DNA of 64,000 nt from NCBI GenBank assembly GCA_003439945.1, contig QVRM01001433.1, positions 1-64,000 on the forward strand. Reading direction: 5' to 3'. The position numbers and the translations under genes were made by a program. Positions 48,292 to 58,746 of the stretch are shown one piece after another (position 1 is the stretch's first letter; each line of letters begins with the position of its first letter). The DNA comes from Dermanyssus gallinae (taxonomy: Eukaryota; Arthropoda; Arachnida; Mesostigmata; Dermanyssidae). Below the pieces are notes generated by a model. It saw nothing but the letters and a program-made list of their open reading frames with translations, did not search any database and was not told where the DNA came from.

Positions 48292-48520
48292 AACTCACGC
48301 ACACCTGGAGCGATTAGAGGCCAACGTAATTCTCAAACGCATAGGGATCTGGTAGAGGACCTCCATAAAAAGAGGTCTCTCCTGGATTCCAACCCTGACG
48401 GATCTGAGCTTCCTGGGCCTAGTCGGCCTCGATACTCTGAATCAGATGGCCCCTATAATCCATCCCAAAAAGATATTATTATATCTAAAATAACTCCAAC
48501 TCTAAAGAGAGTTAGAGTTA
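48292..48520 (+). other. Open 76-codon stretch between TA tracts
   Basis: One frame is open from 48292 through 48520 with no ATG, basic and Pro/Ser-rich (THRDLVEDLHKKRSLLDSN, PGPSRPRYSE). It may be an ORF1 scrap of a LINE; no family recognised. Confidence 0.3.
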
Positions 48521-48521
48521 A

Positions 48522-48557
<36 letters not shown>

Positions 48558-48559
<2 letters not shown>

Positions 48560-50837
48560 CGCTGCGAGGACAGCATTCTATCGAAATCGTTTCGAATTCT
48601 TGCGTGACGATCCCGCTAAACTCTGGAAATTCATCAACGGGCCCTGTGGCAGGCGACGTGACGCAGTGGACCTACCGTCCGCGTTAATAGTTGGCGATGA
48701 TAAAACTTTGGAATCTCTAGTAAAAGTTGCAGATGCGCTGAGCCGTCACGTTAGATAATACTACGGCCGCTCATCTCGAAAAAAACAGAGATCTGCAAAC
48801 CTTACTTGATGAGGTCTGGAAAAGAAACAATGTATTTTCATTCTCTCCCGTCTCTGTTTACGAGGTTATTGGTCTCTCCGGTCTCTCCAGTCTCAAGGCA
48901 AACTGGAGCCTAGGTGTCACTGGTGTGCCTGCAAAATAGTTGAAGTTATCAGCTTTTCCGATTGCAAGGCCTCTGACTTCCAATATAAATCGCTCGTTTG
49001 TGTATGGAAACTTCCCAACACTGTTGAAGGATACGGCGCTATTACCTTTACTCAAGAAAAAGAGTAAACGAAACCGCGCAGCAAATTACAGGCCGATATC
49101 TGTCGTTAACTGTCTCAAACGTCATTGAAAAGTTGGTGTTGTTCAGGCTAAATCGACAATTAGGAGTCGATTAATTTCCTATCACCCAACCAGTTCGGCT
49201 TTCGCAGGGGTAGGTCGACTGACTTAGCGCTGGCCGACTTATGGCAGCGAATGTCTGATTCGGTGGAGGCAAACAAATTTTGTCATGCGGTCTTCCTTGA
49301 CGTGTCGGCTGCTTTTACTCTTACTGCTCTTATCTTGACCATTCCTTACTATTCAAGATGCTCGCCCAACTCGGCTGCTCCGTGCCGGTTGTTACCTGGT
49401 TTAGGTCATATCTCCCAGGACGTAGGCAAGTGGTTCGAGCTGGGCAAATAGAATCCTCGTGGAAACAGATTAGTATAGGTACCCCTCACGGTTCGGTTCT
49501 CGGGCCTTTTATGTTTCGTATCCTTCTGAATTTTATCCTATTAAGAATTCAAAGACTAAATCTTGGTTCTACTATAGCTTTTGCTGATGACACGACGCTA
49601 ATCTACGTAGTTAATAATCGAAATTTTGATCCAGATTTGCACTAGTCTCTCCTAAATGTTGACAATACAATCGACATTTAATACTTAATAACACATAATA
49701 CTTTTGGTTTAAATGTCAATGCCGAAAAAACTAATTTTGTAGTTTTTGCTCATCGCCGAGGCATCAGACATAACAACCGACTACGGGAGCTACGAAACAT
49801 TGAGCTCTCACAGACAGCCAGATGCCTGGGGCTTGTTCTCTAGCAAAATATGAAGTGGCATCCCCACATAGAATATACACAATGCACCCAAGTGCTATGC
49901 CGTGATATCGGCGCTGCGCAGAATGAAATTGATTGGGGTCCCCACAGAGGGCTTACTTCTGGTGTACGCGGCCGTGTTCTTACCGGTACTATGCTATGAT
50001 ATCGTTATCTGGGGTGGTGGATATGACGGAATTCTCCGGAGAGTCAGAGTAATACGAATGATGCACTTAAAGCCATTTTTTCTAGGAGACAAAGAAATTC
50101 GGTCTATGATTTATTTACTCGATATAACCTACTCACGGTCGAAAACATTTGCACGCTGCGGGCGTCTATGCTAGCATATCAAATTTCGCGAGGTATTGTA
50201 CCAGCGGAGATTGCGTTTCCACTAATTCCTACCCCAAATCGAACATCAGCTAGGCGTACAACAACTTTTGCAGTGCCCTCAGTATCCGTGAAGTCTAGTC
50301 AACACTCACTTGCATGCCGCCTGCCCGAAACTTGGACTTGGATTCCTAAAAATATTAGATGCCTCACATCGAAACACCTCTTTGCTCGCAAAGTAAAAAA
50401 ATGGCTTTTAATTTCACAGTCTGAATCACGCCGGTGATCTAGTTATATCCTAAATCGTTATTATTAGTGCTTTTTATAAGAGATCACCTTCCCAAATTAA
50501 ATTTGTCTTTAATTTTTCAGTGTGTTTTTACTTGATGTCGTTGTGTACTATATAGATGCTGTATGAGTGCATTAACTCACTTGCGCGTATATGTGAGCGA
50601 GTGTTGCCTCTCCTATTGCTGTACATTGTAACAAACGCTGTATAGAAATCCTTGTGATGATGCTTTATTGTAATTCTGTGTCGTGTAATTGCGCTTATTC
50701 AAAGCATTCTTTGAAATATTGTCGTGTGTGACTTTTGTCTCGATGCTTGATTCATTTTGCAACCATTTTTATTTACCGAGAACTTAAACATTGCAAAATG
50801 CAGTTCCGTTGAATAAACCACGTCTGAAACTTGAAAC

Positions 50838-50840
<3 letters not shown>
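48558..50840 (+). mobile_element. LINE family L3, dead (copy B)
   Basis: Fuller copy of 17498-18950. It begins in the endonuclease-RT linker (RNRFEFLRDDPAKLWKFING, 48575) and runs through RT: KKSKRNRAANYRPISVVNCL (49057), FLDVSAAF (49290), FRSYLPGRRQVV (49400), GSVLGPFMFRILL (49490) and FADD (49580-49591). The C-terminal frames are 49902-50174 (LLLVYAAVFLPVLCYDIVIW) and 50168-50437. Frameshifts at several points. The 3' end is 'tgaaacttgaaactta' followed by a TA tract of over 50 bp (50841-50896), perhaps grown from its own tail. Confidence 0.75.
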
Positions 50841-50896
<56 letters not shown>

Positions 50897-50899
<3 letters not shown>

Positions 50900-51658
50900 T
50901 AAGCGCTCTAATAAATTTGCACTGGACGAACATTTTCCAGATCTTTAAGTGGCAACTCTGTTGTTAAAACACTTAGTAATATTTCACCGCACCTTGAACC
51001 TTGCTTATTAATTTCGTAGTGTTCAACGACGCGAGGTAATCTGTCGTAAATCCCGCGAATGGCGAAACATGAAACGTCATAGCGGTTAGATAGGTCCGGT
51101 TTTAATAGAGATTGAACCCTTAATGTCCCTGTAAGATGCGAGTGAGGGTCTATTTATGCAAATCTACATTTATCCCTTGTGCAGGATAAACTATTTTAGT
51201 ATCTCTGAAATAAATGTGAGGAGCTTTGGTAAAATTTGGCTGGATCAAACTGCTGAAGCTCGTTGGCAGGTTTGTATTTCTTGGCCAAAAACTCGTACTT
51301 AAAACGGACCAATTTCACAGATATCCAAGCTGTCTGCATACCTCTCTCTCTCTCTCTCTTCTCTAATAAAGTTTACTGGGACTTTGTATTTTAGTATGTA
51401 GATCATCAAAGGAGCTCAATCAGAAAGGAGGCAGATATTCTCTTGCGCTCTGCGTTCCTCTCGCAGAAAGAGGAAGCACCGAGGACCATTAATAATGACT
51501 GTATTCTGTTTTGCGAACGCTGGTAGAACAGGAAAAACCTCCATGGGCTCCAGGACGTTTAAGGACAGGTCTAAAGACGCTTAAAACGGCCCCTCTTGGC
51601 GCAACGCCAAATGAGGCCTCGCAATGGAAAGGAACCCGCAGCGAGCCGTGTTTTTGGA
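50897..51658. other. Right end of copy B, no gene
   Basis: Matches 18951-19849 plus 21145-21285 of copy A without the mariner, whose empty site is near 51505, and without 309 bp between 'ctatttta' repeats. CT tract at 51342-51362. Homology to copy A stops at about 51658. Confidence 0.6.
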
Positions 51659-51899
51659 TCTCGGGGCTTGCTTTGGCGCCGAATAAATAAAAGAAGCTCT
51701 TTTCTTTATTGGGTGCCCGTTTGGTGGTCTTCAAACGTATCCTGCAGACCGCTGGACCGTAGATCGCAATCTTTGCATGAACCCCTCTCACCCTGTGGGG
51801 TTCATACTAGTGCTATCCAGAGACGCACTTAGATTTGGGACAGGGTAAGTAAGGTAGCAACTGACGACTTTTTGACGACGATTACTCGCCAGGGCTAGC
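51659..51899. other. Unique stretch beyond the duplication
   Basis: No recognisable gene. Contains AATAAATAAA (51682-51691) and a Cys/Trp-coding frame (51596-51832) without known domains. Confidence 0.4.
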
Positions 51900-52267
51900 G
51901 ATAGCTGATTTGGTTTGCCATGGGCTGAGAACGGGCTCGTACGGCTTTGTGTTTCTTCATCAGCTCGAAGCGGAAACGTCCGGCGCTATAAGTTATATAA
52001 ATATAAAAACAACGCTGTCTAGCCGCCAGGGTCAGAACAGAAGGCCGCGCTGTGTTGTTGTATTGCAAGCCGGAACGGCAAACTTTGCTACAACGTTCTG
52101 CTTCTTGCTATTGCTACGAGAACTCGTCTGCTCGCGGTCACCGGGAGTGGTCACGTTCGGATGAAGTCTACACGCTTTTAACGTTTTTTAAAGTATTTTA
52201 CTGTTTATAGTTGTGCAAATAATTGTGAAATTGTGGTTTTGTGACATACTAACCAAAATTGATAATA

Positions 52268-53992
52268 ATGTACCAAAGAAGATTGGCTGTTTTGCCTGAG
52301 ACGCCTCGTCACCCATTGGAGATGAGTTTCAACTTTGACACACCAGCTGGGCCCCACTCAACAAGACGGCGGCCGCCGTTTTCAACGCCCTCTACCCAGC
52401 CTCCTTGCCTTGTGACACGAGCCATCGCATGCATATACTGCGGTGGCTTGTTCAGGAGCTCAGACACAAACAATGATGAATTTGTGTGTATCCATTGTGA
52501 AAAAAGAATTGAAAAAGAGGTGAAGGAAACAAATATATTTGAGCTCGTGGGTGAACAGGCTGCTTGTGATAATAACTATTGTGTCAACGTCGGAAAAACA
52601 TTGCGCGTTTTTAAATCTGCTATTGATGACCTGAAGAAAGTGCTTTTAAAAACAGACAATGAATATGACGAAAAGTTTAGAGCGGTTTTTACCAAATTGG
52701 ACGTTATCTCAGCCAACAGTGAATCGAACGCCGCCGGCCTCTCCCCCTCTGCTCAAACCGAGATGGTACCAAATTCGACGGCAACTGTTGCCAGTGGAAC
52801 AGCAACAACACCAACAACCCACCTGACCAACGACGTGCCGGCTGTTGCACGAAGGACTACAGATGCTCTTGATATTGCTGCAGCAACAATACCATCAAGC
52901 GCACAAAACACCTGTTCGCTAGTTGCTGCAGTGGTGGCAGACAGTGCGGCAGCAGCGGTATCTTCAACATTGGGCACCGAAACCATCAGGTTGCCGACTG
53001 CCGTTTCTTCCGCGCAGATTGCCAGTAGCGCAACAGCAATACCATCCACAAGCACCAAAATTCCAACTGCTTTACGCACTGCCACCGCTTGCACACAAAC
53101 AGACATCTTCGTGCAGGCAAGCATTGATGGCACTGCAGTCAACTCTCAGCCTACCCGAAAGTCGTCCTTCCCCACACCACCCGTCAAGTCCGTTCTTCTG
53201 GCCGGTGACTCTAACATCTCCCGGCTAGCGACGAACGTGCTCGACATGGTGGGTGGTGACGTACGCTGTCATATATCGGGGCAGGGCGGAGCCACGTTAT
53301 GCAAGGTGATTGCAAACGTGCGTCGCCACATTGCGATATACAACACACAGCCGACAGATCAACTCGTCGTACTGCATGCCGGACTGAACGATATTTTGAA
53401 AAGCCCCGTCAATGTTGACATTGTTGAGGTGTGGGAGCGGATGGAGCATCAGCTGGATGACCTGGTAATGCTCTGCAAAGCCAACAACATCAGGCTGACC
53501 GCCTGTTCTATTCCGGTAATAACAGGCGGTCCAGGTAGTGACCGCCGCGCGGAATGCGAAGTTGTTAATGGTAAAATGTCGGCTAAATTTAAGGATTCGG
53601 CCGTATTTTATCGTGATTTTTCATATATTCAGCGCTGTGCCTGGTCTATGGACACCGATGGTGTCCATTTCAACCGCCGTGGCGCAATACAGGCGGCCAG
53701 ACCTATCGCTCGTGAAGCCGCTCGTTTTCTGGGAGTGAAACCCATTATTGGTGGATTGACCAATAAGTTTGGTGCAGCTCGGCGTCAGCCAGCTGACAGT
53801 TCCTCCCAGGTATTTTCTTCTCCTGTTGCCGGCAGTAGCAAAAACAAAAACAAATTCAACAACCAATTCGGAACTGCTCCTTTTCAGCTCTGCCATCCAC
53901 CCCTTCCTCCACCGCCGGTCCTCCCTGCCATCTGGCCCCACAACTCCATATCCCGCCTCCACCTCTGCCACCTCCACTTTTTTTTTTTTTAA
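52268..53992 (+). CDS. CR1 ORF1: zinc finger plus SGNH esterase
   Basis: 574-aa open frame; ATG at 52268 chosen as the first in-frame Met. A CxxC...CxxC finger (CIYCGG..FVCIHC) lies at about residues 56-79. A long Ala/Thr/Ser-rich linker follows (about 155-295), then an SGNH-hydrolase domain from about 305 to 485. All four signature blocks are visible: GDSN (Gly313-Asp314-Ser315), Gly in GQGGATL, Asn in HAGLND, and Asp/His in DTDGVHFNRRG. ORF1 esterases of CR1-type LINEs act with RNA-binding ORF1 in the retrotransposition particle, possibly on lipids; substrate unknown. The Pro-rich tail ends at a T11 run and the stop, six bases before the ORF2 ATG. The frame is fully open, unlike ORF2. Confidence 0.85.
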   Translation: MYQRRLAVLPETPRHPLEMSFNFDTPAGPHSTRRRPPFSTPSTQPPCLVTRAIACIYCGGLFRSSDTNNDEFVCIHCEKRIEKEVKETNIFELVGEQAACDNNYCVNVGKTLRVFKSAIDDLKKVLLKTDNEYDEKFRAVFTKLDVISANSESNAAGLSPSAQTEMVPNSTATVASGTATTPTTHLTNDVPAVARRTTDALDIAAATIPSSAQNTCSLVAAVVADSAAAAVSSTLGTETIRLPTAVSSAQIASSATAIPSTSTKIPTALRTATACTQTDIFVQASIDGTAVNSQPTRKSSFPTPPVKSVLLAGDSNISRLATNVLDMVGGDVRCHISGQGGATLCKVIANVRRHIAIYNTQPTDQLVVLHAGLNDILKSPVNVDIVEVWERMEHQLDDLVMLCKANNIRLTACSIPVITGGPGSDRRAECEVVNGKMSAKFKDSAVFYRDFSYIQRCAWSMDTDGVHFNRRGAIQAARPIAREAARFLGVKPIIGGLTNKFGAARRQPADSSSQVFSSPVAGSSKNKNKFNNQFGTAPFQLCHPPLPPPPVLPAIWPHNSISRLHLCHLHFFFF

Positions 53993-53998
53993 AACACA

Positions 53999-54504
53999 AT
54001 GAAGGTTTGTGAATTACAACTAGAGAGTGGCATTGAAGCAGTCGCTTTAGACGTATACTCCAATTTTAGTTCTATAAGAGTTGCCTGTTATTATGCGACA
54101 AATGCCGGCACCCTTGCTGAACGCAAGACACGCATAAAAACTATATGTGACTCATTTGATTCTATTTGTGATACAACTAACCCAATTTTAATTTCTGGGG
54201 ATTTTAACCTTCCAAAAATACACTGGAAGAATATTACGCTTTTAGATTCAACAACCATAGAGTCTACCTTTGTTAACGCCTGCATTTCTAACGGATTACA
54301 CCAACAAATAGACGAAGTTACTCGCCCTCGACTGTACTGCGCTGGCTTTGAGGCCTCGCAGATCAGTTCTAGTGGCTCATTTGCCACTGTAAGTAGTGCT
54401 TATAATAACTTTGCTAGTCAATGTAATGATAATACCATATATAACAGTTTTAATCAATTATCTAGTAGCATCAATAGCAATAGCATTTCTAGTAGTGTTA
54501 GCCA
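53999..54504 (+). pseudogene. CR1 ORF2, 5' part: truncated endonuclease
   Basis: Opens at ATG 53999 in the middle of the APE-type endonuclease (VACYYA, then ISGDFNLPKIHW with the conserved GDFN box). The first 90 or so residues expected for CR1 ORF2, with the N-terminal catalytic Asn and Glu motifs, are absent, suggesting a deletion at the T-run junction around 53990. After IDEVTRP the frame enters a Ser/Asn-rich stretch (SSSINSNSISSSVS) that continues past the nested insertion to the endonuclease end (IIDLVLTSDPSI, SDHNAI). Confidence 0.8.
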
Positions 54505-56593
54505 GAACCTCAGAAAGGCGAGCAACGCTGCCCGGAGAAAATACACGCGGGCCAGAAGGAAGAGGATCACCATAGAAGTAATCTGGCAGATTCTACAAGC
54601 TGCAAGAAAGGCTCTTAAAAAAGCCATCAGGAGCAGCATAGAGAGAAAATGGAATGTGCCACCCATTGAGGATTGCGAGATAATGGCCGCTGCGGATCGC
54701 TCGCCGAAAGGCAAGGCCCCCGGCCCCGACGGAGTACCAGCAGAGGCGGTGAAGATCCTCCTACAGGAGCAGCCAAAAGTGTTCAGGCGGATGGTAGACA
54801 AGATCCTCGAGGATGGGGTTTACCCAACAGAGTGGAAGACAGCAGACCTGGTCCTGATAAGGAAACCAGGAAAGCTACCGACAGACCCAGGTGGGTATCG
54901 CCCGATATGTCTCCTAGATACCATCGGGAAGGCATTTGAGACGATGCTCAACTTCAGACTGATTGCTGAACTGGAGGAAAAGGGAGCGCTGTCCGACAGC
55001 CAGTTTGGCTTCCGACGTAGGCGCTCGACAGAAATGGCCATCAATCTGGTGCTAGAGGAAGCCGAAAGGCAGCGACAAAGGAATCAGTGGTCAAGGGAGC
55101 TTTGCATGGTCGTCCTTCTGGACGTCCGCAACGCCTTCAACTCACTGAGCTGGAAAGTAATCCTAGAGGTTATGGCTGAGAAGGGTGTCTCTCCGTATCT
55201 GCAGAGGGTAATATCCTCCTATCTCAGCAACCGAAAAGTCGTGCATACAGACAGGGAGTTTGCCATGACAGCAGGAGTCCCACAAGGCTCTGTCCTAGGG
55301 CCTACGCTGTGGAATATGGCGTACGATGATGTGCTGCGGCTCTGCAACATGGAGGGCGTCCAGACCATTGCGTATGCCGATGACTTGGCTGTCCTAGTCA
55401 CGGCGCGCAATGCGGACGCACTTCAGGGGCGGGCCCAGCGTGCCATCGAAGCAATAAACGACTGGATGGTGGGGCACGAGCTCCGGCTGGCCCCTGAGAA
55501 GAGCGAGGCTGTGCTTCTTACAGGACGGAAGAGGCACGGAGACGTCCGGCTAGCACTGGATGGAGTGGCCATCGAAGTCAAGCAATCAGCCCGATACCTG
55601 GGAGTGACCATTGACAAAGCCCTCAATGGCAACATACATATAGATAAGGTAACCGCCAAGGCAGAAAAGATCGTCAACAGCCTGGCTAAAATTCTGCCAA
55701 GAACACGTGGCGCGACTGAGGGCAGGAGAAGACTTCTTGCCTCTGTGGCAGAGTCCACCGTGCTTTACGCCGCACCTACGTGGGGTCCCAGCGCGATGAA
55801 GCTAAAGAGGAATAGAAACAAGCTTCTGAAGACGCAGCGCAAGCTCGCGATAAGAGTCGCTAGAGCGTATCGCACGGCCGAAACAACAGCGGTGATCGCG
55901 ATCGCCAGGCTCATTCCGTGGCCTAGGCTAATCGAGGAGCGAGTGCGGCGAAGACGAGAACGCCAGAAGAAAGCGGTAGCTCGACAGCAAACGCTCGAGA
56001 ACTGGCAACGGGAATGGAGCCAACTGCCAACGGAGGCCCCAGGAGCCTGGACCCGCCAGGTTATCCCCGACCTCATTAAATGGTTCAAAAGAAAGCATGG
56101 CCACGTCACCTATTATCTGACGCAGGTGCTAACGGGGCATGGATGCTTCCAAAAGTACCTGCACAGAGTGGGTAAAGTCGCGGAGCCTACGTGCGTTACT
56201 TGCGGCACGGGCGAGGTTGACGATGTTACTCACACTGTCTTCCTCTGCCCAGCTCTCGAGGCGGCACGAGCAGGTAGGAGCGCAGTGGCGGACCCGTGCA
56301 TGACGGTAACCGACCTGGTTAACGCCATGCTCGAAAACGAGGAGAAATGGAAGCAAGGGTTGGACCTGGTAGAAGGCGTGATGAGGTTGAAGAACGAACT
56401 GGAGCGAGCACGGGTGGCCGCGAGCCGACGACAAGAGACGTCCACAGCCAGCGGGTAGCGCCGAACGAGGAAAAGCATAAAGGAGGATATCAAGTGAAAT
56501 CTCCATGTTTCAGTAGTGTAAAACGAAAGTGTACCGCTGGAATATGGTTATATGAATAAAACCCTAATATTAAAAAAAAAGTAGTGTTAGCCA
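54492..56593 (+). mobile_element. Nested R1-type LINE (family A) with 13-bp target duplication
   Basis: Insertion 54505-56580 (2076 bp) flanked by perfect gtagtgttagcca (54492-54504 and 56581-56593), with a poly-A tail (56572-56580). 5'-truncated: no ORF1 or APE domain. Same family as the decayed copies at 14571 and 38309, but far better preserved, so probably the youngest LINE insertion in the window. It sits inside CR1 ORF2; joining the flanks at one target copy keeps the CR1 frame (codon at 54503-54504/56594). Confidence 0.95.
54506..56458 (+). CDS. R1-type reverse transcriptase ORF2, 5'-truncated, open
   Basis: 650 codons open to TAG, read in the same frame as the upstream CR1 ORF2, so the two make one 819-codon ORF from 53999. 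Linker (RKRITIEVIWQILQAARKAL), RT entry (KGKAPGPDGVPAEAVK), ADLVLIRKPGK, YRPICLLDTIGK, FGFRRRRSTEMAI, LLDVRNAFNSLSW, GVPQGSVLGPTLWN, catalytic YADD (55373-55384), thumb (YLGVTIDKALNG) and a CCHC knuckle CVTCGTGEVDDVTHTVFLC near residue 565 mark R1/LOA-type ORF2. It would copy its RNA at a nicked target site but lacks its own endonuclease here. A deletion between linker and RT (near 54650) is likely, as ERKWNVPPIEDCEI joins abruptly. Confidence 0.85.
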   Translation, partial: NLRKASNAARRKYTRARRKRITIEVIWQILQAARKALKKAIRSSIERKWNVPPIEDCEIMAAADRSPKGKAPGPDGVPAEAVKILLQEQPKVFRRMVDKILEDGVYPTEWKTADLVLIRKPGKLPTDPGGYRPICLLDTIGKAFETMLNFRLIAELEEKGALSDSQFGFRRRRSTEMAINLVLEEAERQRQRNQWSRELCMVVLLDVRNAFNSLSWKVILEVMAEKGVSPYLQRVISSYLSNRKVVHTDREFAMTAGVPQGSVLGPTLWNMAYDDVLRLCNMEGVQTIAYADDLAVLVTARNADALQGRAQRAIEAINDWMVGHELRLAPEKSEAVLLTGRKRHGDVRLALDGVAIEVKQSARYLGVTIDKALNGNIHIDKVTAKAEKIVNSLAKILPRTRGATEGRRRLLASVAESTVLYAAPTWGPSAMKLKRNRNKLLKTQRKLAIRVARAYRTAETTAVIAIARLIPWPRLIEERVRRRRERQKKAVARQQTLENWQREWSQLPTEAPGAWTRQVIPDLIKWFKRKHGHVTYYLTQVLTGHGCFQKYLHRVGKVAEPTCVTCGTGEVDDVTHTVFLCPALEAARAGRSAVADPCMTVTDLVNAMLENEEKWKQGLDLVEGVMRLKNELERARVAASRRQETSTASG

Positions 56594-58746
56594 AGTGACT
56601 ACTAGTCCTACTTTTAGCGGAATGGTCACTGACGAAATAGACTTAGGTATATCAAGTGATGACAACGACAATATAGGTTCCATTATCGATTTAGTTTTAA
56701 CCTCAGACCCATCTATCATTGAGGATATACAAGTATTTCAGTCGCCAATCCCATCTGACCATAATGCCATTTCTTTTACTATTTTATTTGATGCTGAATA
56801 TTCTACGGAAGACGAGGGAGGTTATAATTTCTGGAAGGGGGACTATGAAATGATGAGCCGTAGACTTGCCTGTATAAACTGGAGAAACTTGTTTCTAAAT
56901 TGTGATACTGTCGACTCGATGTATAATAACTTTGTTGACCAGATACATTTACTAATTAAAGAATTTGTACCTAAGCGAAATGGCAAATCAAAAAAGAATG
57001 CTAATTTACGAAAATATGTAAGCAATCTAAAACGGCTGATAGATCAGGAGCCAAATGTGCAGTATGAAAAAAAGTTGCGCAAAGCAACTAGACGACTTCG
57101 TATAATGGATGAAGCTTGTCTTGATTTTAAAAACACAAAGTCGTTTTTTAGATACGCAAATAAACGATTAAAGGGTAAAGAGAATATCGCGGCTTTAAAT
57201 ATAGAGCAGGTAGTCCTCGTAGATGACGCTTCTAAGGCAAATGCATTCAAGGACTTCTTCTCGTCGGTTTATGTTGCCCAAGGGAGTTCAGCTTCCGAAG
57301 CTGATTCTATCGACGTACCCTCGAGTGACGGCTGTCCATATTTAGATTTATCAGAATATAATATTCTAACGAAAATCAAGCAACTACTCAATAAGTGCAG
57401 CCTTACTCCAGATTTAATCCCACCCATATTTTATAAAAAAAGTAGCGACTGTGATAATAGAACCTCTTTTTTTAATATTCAGTAGGTCTTATGAAGATGG
57501 CATTGTGCCAAATAATTTTAGACAGTCAATCGTAACTCCTGTACATAAAAAGGGTCCAAAGTCAAATGTAGATAATTATAGACCGGTAGCTCAATCATCA
57601 ATCGCATGTATTATATTTGAAAAACTGCTAGTTGACCATATTTTTAATTTCCTTCAATCTAAAGGCTTGTTGGATGAAAGCCAACATGGTTTTACTAGAG
57701 GCAAATCCACGGCAACTCAACTCGTTGAAATGACCCAAGATTGGGCCATTATGATAAATAATAAGTTGACTTTTGATTGTGTATATTTTGACTTCTCTAA
57801 AGCATTTGATAGAGTAAACCATGTAAAGCTTGTACAGAAACTTAGGTACTTGAATATTGATACTCGCTCATTGTCATGGATTTCTAGTTATTTTACCTGT
57901 AGAGAGTTCTGCATTCGGGTAAACAGTAGCTTTAGTGAGTCAGGAGGGTGCCCCTCTGGAGTTCCTCAGGGATCAAGCCTCGGCCCACTTTTATTTTGCA
58001 TATTTATTTCAGATCTTAAAAACGTTATACCTGATTCGATAACATATTAGCTTTATGCTGATTATCTAAAGCTATACGGGCCTTCTAACACTGCTAGCGA
58101 ACGACAAATTATACAGAGTACAATTGACGCAGTTTCTAAATGGTGCTTGGATAACGAAATGCTTATATCAGTGCCGAAATGTGCAGTACTGTGTTTAAAA
58201 GGAGCCCATACCTACAAGCTGCATGGGGAGGCTATCCCTATATTAAATAGCATTAGGGACCTCGGGGTTACGGTGACACCGGAACTGGATTTTAGCACTC
58301 ATATAACACAAGTTATCCGACAAACTTCTCTTATATCTAGTACAATATTTCGCTGTTTTATAATTAATTATTGCAATTATTACATAAGGCTTTATAACCG
58401 TTTAGTTGTTCCTAAGTTTACGTATTGTTGTGAGGTTTGGCGGCCTTATTCAGGCAAATACATTGAAGCAATGGAGCGTGTACAGAGGAAGTTTATTCGT
58501 CGTGTCTCAATAAGGTGTAACGTTGCTAAAAGTTCCCTTGTGATAAGCCTTATTGCGGAGCTGCAGTCCAGAGCGGACTATCGCATGTACAATCGAATTA
58601 TAAATTCATCAAATTTATCTACATTTTTTACAATTGGCGTGAACAATCTTAGAAGCGGTAACACCATCTCCTCAAAACAAATTGCAAAGACGGATCGCGT
58701 GAATAACATGTTTTCGTGGCGGAAGGCTAGGGCACTGAGAACTTAA
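56594..58746 (+). pseudogene. CR1 ORF2, 3' part: reverse transcriptase, dead
   Basis: Continues CR1 ORF2 after the nested element: end of endonuclease (GSIIDLVLTSDPSI, PSDHNAISF), linker (RKATRRLRIMDEACLDFKNT) and RT. A frameshift near 57465 in a T run moves the RT into frame 57451-58050: TPVHKKGPKSNVDNYRPVA, FDFSKAFDRVNH, GVPQGSSLGPLLF. A TAG (58048-58050) stops it just before the catalytic box, which itself reads YADY (58054-58065) in place of YADD. The rest (58147-58746) is clean: LGVTVTPELDFSTHI, VPKFTYCCEVWRPY. Three independent lesions make it inactive. Confidence 0.9.

Larger units (their letters stand above)
21286..51658 (+). repeat. Tandem duplication, copy B (expanded)
   Basis: Second copy of the large direct repeat. 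It is about 8-9 kb longer than copy A, mainly because of a block at 41474-48557, a Tc1-like element (36478-38079), an R1-type fragment (39666-40285) and a 280-bp SINE-bearing segment (26059-26338). It lacks the copy A mariner and copy A segments 7693-8257 and about 19242-19549. Its left limit is inferred from tandem geometry; direct homology to copy A inside the window starts at 21773. An assembly artefact is unlikely because copies carry different insertions and a few percent of scattered substitutions. Confidence 0.85.

Noticed and set aside
52753..53142. 129-codon minus-strand ORF opposite CR1 ORF1
   Set aside because: Antisense shadow of the Ala/Thr-rich linker of a well-supported ORF.
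53999..56458. Single host gene of 819 codons
   Set aside because: A 13-bp target duplication and poly-A tail show it is two LINEs joined by insertion.
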